From: Eubacterium sp.
GTDB taxonomy: Bacteria; Bacillota_A; Clostridia; Lachnospirales; Lachnospiraceae
Assembly (NCBI GenBank): GCA_024687845.1
Contig: JAILEL010000127.1
Location: 1 to 6,175 of the forward strand
Reading direction: 5' to 3'
DNA: 6,175 bases
Positions 4,652-6,175 of the stretch are shown here, one piece after another (the first letter of the stretch is position 1; each line of letters opens with the position of its first letter). Below the pieces are notes generated by a model that was given only the letters and a program-made list of their open reading frames with translations, made no database searches and was not told where the DNA came from. Position numbers and translations under genes: made by a program.

Positions 4652-5794
4652 ATGGGTATTATAGGTAATCAGTTAGCAAATGTAGTTGAGTGGGAAGAGT
4701 TTGATGAGAATATGATCTTCTGGAAGTGGACCAATAGAGAAATCAAGAAAGGTTCACGCCTTATTATCAGACCTGGTCAGGATGCTATTTTTATGTATCA
4801 GGGAAAGGTTGAAGGTGTATTCACAGATGAAGGAGACTATGATATTGAATCAAAGATTATTCCATTTTTGTCAACACTTATGGGATTCAAGTTTGGATTC
4901 AATTCTGGACTTAGAGCAGAGGTTCTGTTCGTAAATACAAAGGAATTCACTATTAAATGGGGAACAAAGGCTCCTATAATGCTTCAGGCTCAGGGACTTC
5001 CAGGTGGTATGCCAGTTAGAGCAAATGGTACTGCCAATATTCAGGTTAAAGATTATATGACTCTTATAGATAAGGTTGCTGGTGTTAAGCAGTCTTATGT
5101 AGTTGATGATGTTAAGCTTCGTATTACTACTGTTCTTGATCAGCTTCTAATGAAGTGGATATCAAAAGAAGGTAAGGATATGTTCAACCTTCAGGCAAGC
5201 GCTTTTGATATTTCAAAGGGTATTCAGGAAGATCTGGATATGGAGCTCAGTAAGATAGGTATTTCTGTAACTGGCTTCAGCATCAACAACTTCAATTATC
5301 CGGAAGAGATTCAGAAGGCTATCAACAAGAATGCTGCACAGGCAATGGTTGGTGATGTTGGAAAATATACACAGCTTTCTATGGTTGATGCGATGGCTGA
5401 TGGAAAACTCAGCGGTGGCAATTCAACTATGGGTAATATGGCCGAGATGATGATGGGCGCACAGATGGCAGGTCAGATGATGGGCAACATGGGCATGGGA
5501 ATGGGCCAGCCAATGGGCGGATATCCACAGCAGGGATATGGTCAGCCAATGGGTGGATACCCACAGCAGGGATATGGTCAGCCAATGGGCGGATATCCAC
5601 AGCAGGGATACGGCCAGCCAATGGGTGGATATCCACAGCAGGGATATCAGCAGGCACCACAGGGTGGATACCAGCAGGCTCAGGGACAGCCAGCACAGGG
5701 GGCACCTGCAGAAGCTCCTAAGTTTTGTCCAGAGTGTGGAACACAGACAGGTGGCGCAAAGTTCTGTCCAAATTGCGGAACTAAGCTTGCATAA
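4652..5794 (+). CDS. YdjI-like SPFH protein with GYPQQGY repeats and zinc ribbon
   Basis: A 380-aa protein. Residues 1-240 form an SPFH (band 7/virion-core-like) domain of the YdjI type: [16 protein letters not shown] near the start, then [37 protein letters not shown] and a helix ending with [15 protein letters not shown]. There is no signal peptide or membrane helix, so it is cytoplasmic or membrane-peripheral. Residues 260-284 are Met/Gly-rich. Residues 285-332 are four identical [12 protein letters not shown] units, followed by a Q/G/A-rich linker. The tail is a zinc ribbon, CPEC (359-362) and CPNC (372-375). GGAGG (4641-4645) lies 6 nt before ATG. In Bacillus, YdjI works with PspA (YdjF) and two membrane proteins, YdjG and YdjH; here it follows pspA directly and no such partners are present. 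The likely role is recruiting or organising PspA at membranes, by family inference. The repeat tail is unusually regular. Confidence 0.92.
   Translation: MGIIGNQLANVVEWEEFDENMIFWKWTNREIKKGSRLIIRPGQDAIFMYQGKVEGVFTDEGDYDIESKIIPFLSTLMGFKFGFNSGLRAEVLFVNTKEFTIKWGTKAPIMLQAQGLPGGMPVRANGTANIQVKDYMTLIDKVAGVKQSYVVDDVKLRITTVLDQLLMKWISKEGKDMFNLQASAFDISKGIQEDLDMELSKIGISVTGFSINNFNYPEEIQKAINKNAAQAMVGDVGKYTQLSMVDAMADGKLSGGNSTMGNMAEMMMGAQMAGQMMGNMGMGMGQPMGGYPQQGYGQPMGGYPQQGYGQPMGGYPQQGYGQPMGGYPQQGYQQAPQGGYQQAQGQPAQGAPAEAPKFCPECGTQTGGAKFCPNCGTKLA
5504..5647 (+). repeat. Four tandem 36-bp repeats inside the SPFH gene
   Basis: Four uninterrupted copies at 5504-5539, 5540-5575, 5576-5611 and 5612-5647. Each encodes [12 protein letters not shown]. 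They differ only at third positions of four codons (GGC/GGT, GGC/GGT, TAT/TAC, TAT/TAC), so the peptide is unchanged in every copy. Tandem repeats this similar can change copy number by slippage. There are no spacers, so this is not a CRISPR array. Confidence 0.95.
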
Positions 5795-5818
5795 CCGTGA
5801 ATAGTAATGAATAGTTAC
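5791..5818 (+). repeat. Interspersed motif, tandem copy over the SPFH stop codon
   Basis: ATAACCGTGAATAGTAA runs into a second unit, TGAATAGTTAC. The stop codon TAA (5792-5794) is formed by the first bases of the motif. It belongs to the same family as the copies at 69, 2517 (inverted), 2591 and 5909. Confidence 0.55.
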
Positions 5819-5825
5819 ATTTGAA

Positions 5826-5840
5826 CATAAATTATTTATG
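5826..5840. repeat. 15-nt AT-rich palindrome
   Basis: CATAAAT-T-ATTTATG is a perfect 7-bp inverted repeat with a one-base centre, between the SPFH gene and its terminator. It is too AT-rich to form a strong RNA stem. It could be a protein site or chance. Confidence 0.3.
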
Positions 5841-5870
5841 ATAAATCTATCTGAATAACTTTATATGAAG

Positions 5871-5906
5871 GCACTCCCTTGTTTAAAATATGAGGGAGTG
5901 CTTTTT
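5871..5906 (+). terminator. Rho-independent terminator of the SPFH transcript
   Basis: GCACTCCCT (5871-5879) pairs perfectly with AGGGAGTGC (5893-5901) around a 13-nt AT-rich loop, followed by TTTTT (5902-5906). It is the strongest terminator in the window. It ends the relQ-NUDIX-pspA-SPFH block and insulates the heat-shock promoter of clpB. Confidence 0.9.
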
Positions 5907-5908
5907 GA

Positions 5909-5942
5909 GTTAACCGTGAATAGTTACAATCTGAATAGTAGC
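5909..5942 (+). repeat. Interspersed motif, copy upstream of the clpB promoter
   Basis: GTTAACCGTGAATAGTTAC (5909-5927) followed by a half copy, CTGAATAGTAGC (5931-5942). It starts 2 nt after the terminator T run and ends 16 nt before the clpB -35 box. The clpB promoter spacer contains GTAACTG (5967-5973), possibly a decayed further copy. Confidence 0.55.
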
Positions 5943-5958
5943 ATCTCATAAAAAGTGA

Positions 5959-5987
5959 TTGACAGGGTAACTGCATAGTGGTATAAC
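5959..5987 (+). promoter_or_regulatory. Sigma-A promoter of clpB
   Basis: TTGACA (5959-5964, 6/6), a 17-nt spacer and TATAAC (5982-5987, 5/6). Transcription should begin near 5994, about 9 nt before the CIRCE operator, the usual layout of HrcA-repressed genes. Confidence 0.88.
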
Positions 5988-6002
5988 ATCATTAAGAAAA
6001 GA

Positions 6003-6029
6003 TTAGCACTCACCAAGTGAGAGTGCTAA
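6003..6029. promoter_or_regulatory. CIRCE operator (HrcA binding site)
   Basis: TTAGCACTC (6003-6011), nine bases, then GAGTGCTAA (6021-6029): an exact match to the CIRCE consensus TTAGCACTC-N9-GAGTGCTAA. HrcA binds it at normal temperature and releases it when unfolded protein occupies GroEL. It also lies in the 5' leader, so it can fold as an RNA hairpin ahead of the Shine-Dalgarno. Confidence 0.98.
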
Positions 6030-6052
6030 CAAGAAGGAAAGGAGTTGAGTGT

Positions 6053-6175
6053 ATGAATGCTGATAAATTAACAAGAAAATCTCTTGAGGCTGTTGAAGGC
6101 TGTCAGAGAATATGTATGGAATATAATAACCAGGAAGTTGTGTCAGAGCATCTGCTCTATAGCCTGCTTACTCTT
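6053..6175 (+). CDS. clpB: ATP-dependent chaperone ClpB, N-terminal fragment (runs off the window)
   Basis: Only the first 41 codons are present: MNADKLTRKSLEAVEGCQ followed by RICMEYNNQEVVSEHLL and YSLLTL. This matches the start of the ClpB Clp-N repeat (family pattern MNxxKxTxKSxEAL...A...A...NQEx...HLLxALL). ClpB is a hexameric AAA+ disaggregase that works with DnaK. AAAGGAG (6038-6044) lies 8 nt before ATG. The CIRCE element and heat-shock context support ClpB. ClpC is the closest alternative, but it usually begins with a different MFxRFTExA pattern and is under CtsR. The AAA modules lie beyond the window. Confidence 0.9.
   Translation, partial: MNADKLTRKSLEAVEGCQRICMEYNNQEVVSEHLLYSLLTL

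Noticed and set aside
5504..5647. Regular 36-bp repeats that might suggest a CRISPR array
   Set aside because: Copies are directly adjacent without spacers, in frame, and encode a repeated peptide within a clear gene.
5427..5705. Long open frame on the - strand over the repeats
   Set aside because: It is a by-product of the repeat composition of the SPFH gene, with no ribosome binding site or family resemblance.
5538..5804. Second + frame open through the repeats
   Set aside because: It overlaps the SPFH gene in another frame, gives low-complexity HSRD repeats and lacks a start signal.

Overview
The window looks like chromosomal DNA of a low-GC Gram-positive anaerobe of the Clostridia, most likely a Lachnospiraceae relative (Butyrivibrio/Lachnospira/Roseburia type). 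The reasons are the AT-rich sequence, strong AGGAGG-type ribosome binding sites, TTGACA/TATAAT promoters, a perfect CIRCE operator in front of clpB, and the types of histidine kinase, AraC regulator and YdjI-like SPFH protein present. The genus is inferred from style, not proven. All recognised genes are on the + strand.

Layout. (1) 112-1365: a two-TM sensor histidine kinase; no response regulator is visible. (2) 1366-1769: a 404-bp intergenic region with a promoter-like sequence, an intrinsic terminator and several perfect palindromes. (3) 1770-2510: an AraC-type regulator, followed by a 56-nt near-perfect hairpin (2534-2589), probably a bidirectional terminator. (4) 2627-4570: a compact run of a RelQ/YjbM-type small alarmone synthetase, a NUDIX hydrolase of ADP-ribose pyrophosphatase type and a PspA/IM30 protein. 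The NUDIX-pspA gap is only 2 nt, so these are probably one transcript. (5) 4571-5794: a promoter region with an inverted repeat, then a YdjI-like SPFH protein with four exact [12 protein letters not shown] repeats and a C-terminal zinc ribbon, closed by a strong terminator (5871-5906). (6) 5959-6175: a consensus sigma-A promoter, CIRCE and the first 41 codons of clpB.

How it fits together. Regions 4-6 read as a stress neighbourhood: (p)ppGpp synthesis, nucleotide clean-up, membrane maintenance (PspA plus SPFH partner) and protein disaggregation under HrcA control. The best candidate for something under-described is the coupling of a RelQ alarmone synthetase and a NUDIX enzyme to a PspA/SPFH envelope-stress pair. 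The SPFH protein has a prion-like repeat tail, and no membrane-anchor genes of the Bacillus YdjG/YdjH kind are present. A second, separate signal is a short interspersed motif (core GTAACTGTGAATA) recurring at gene boundaries across the window.
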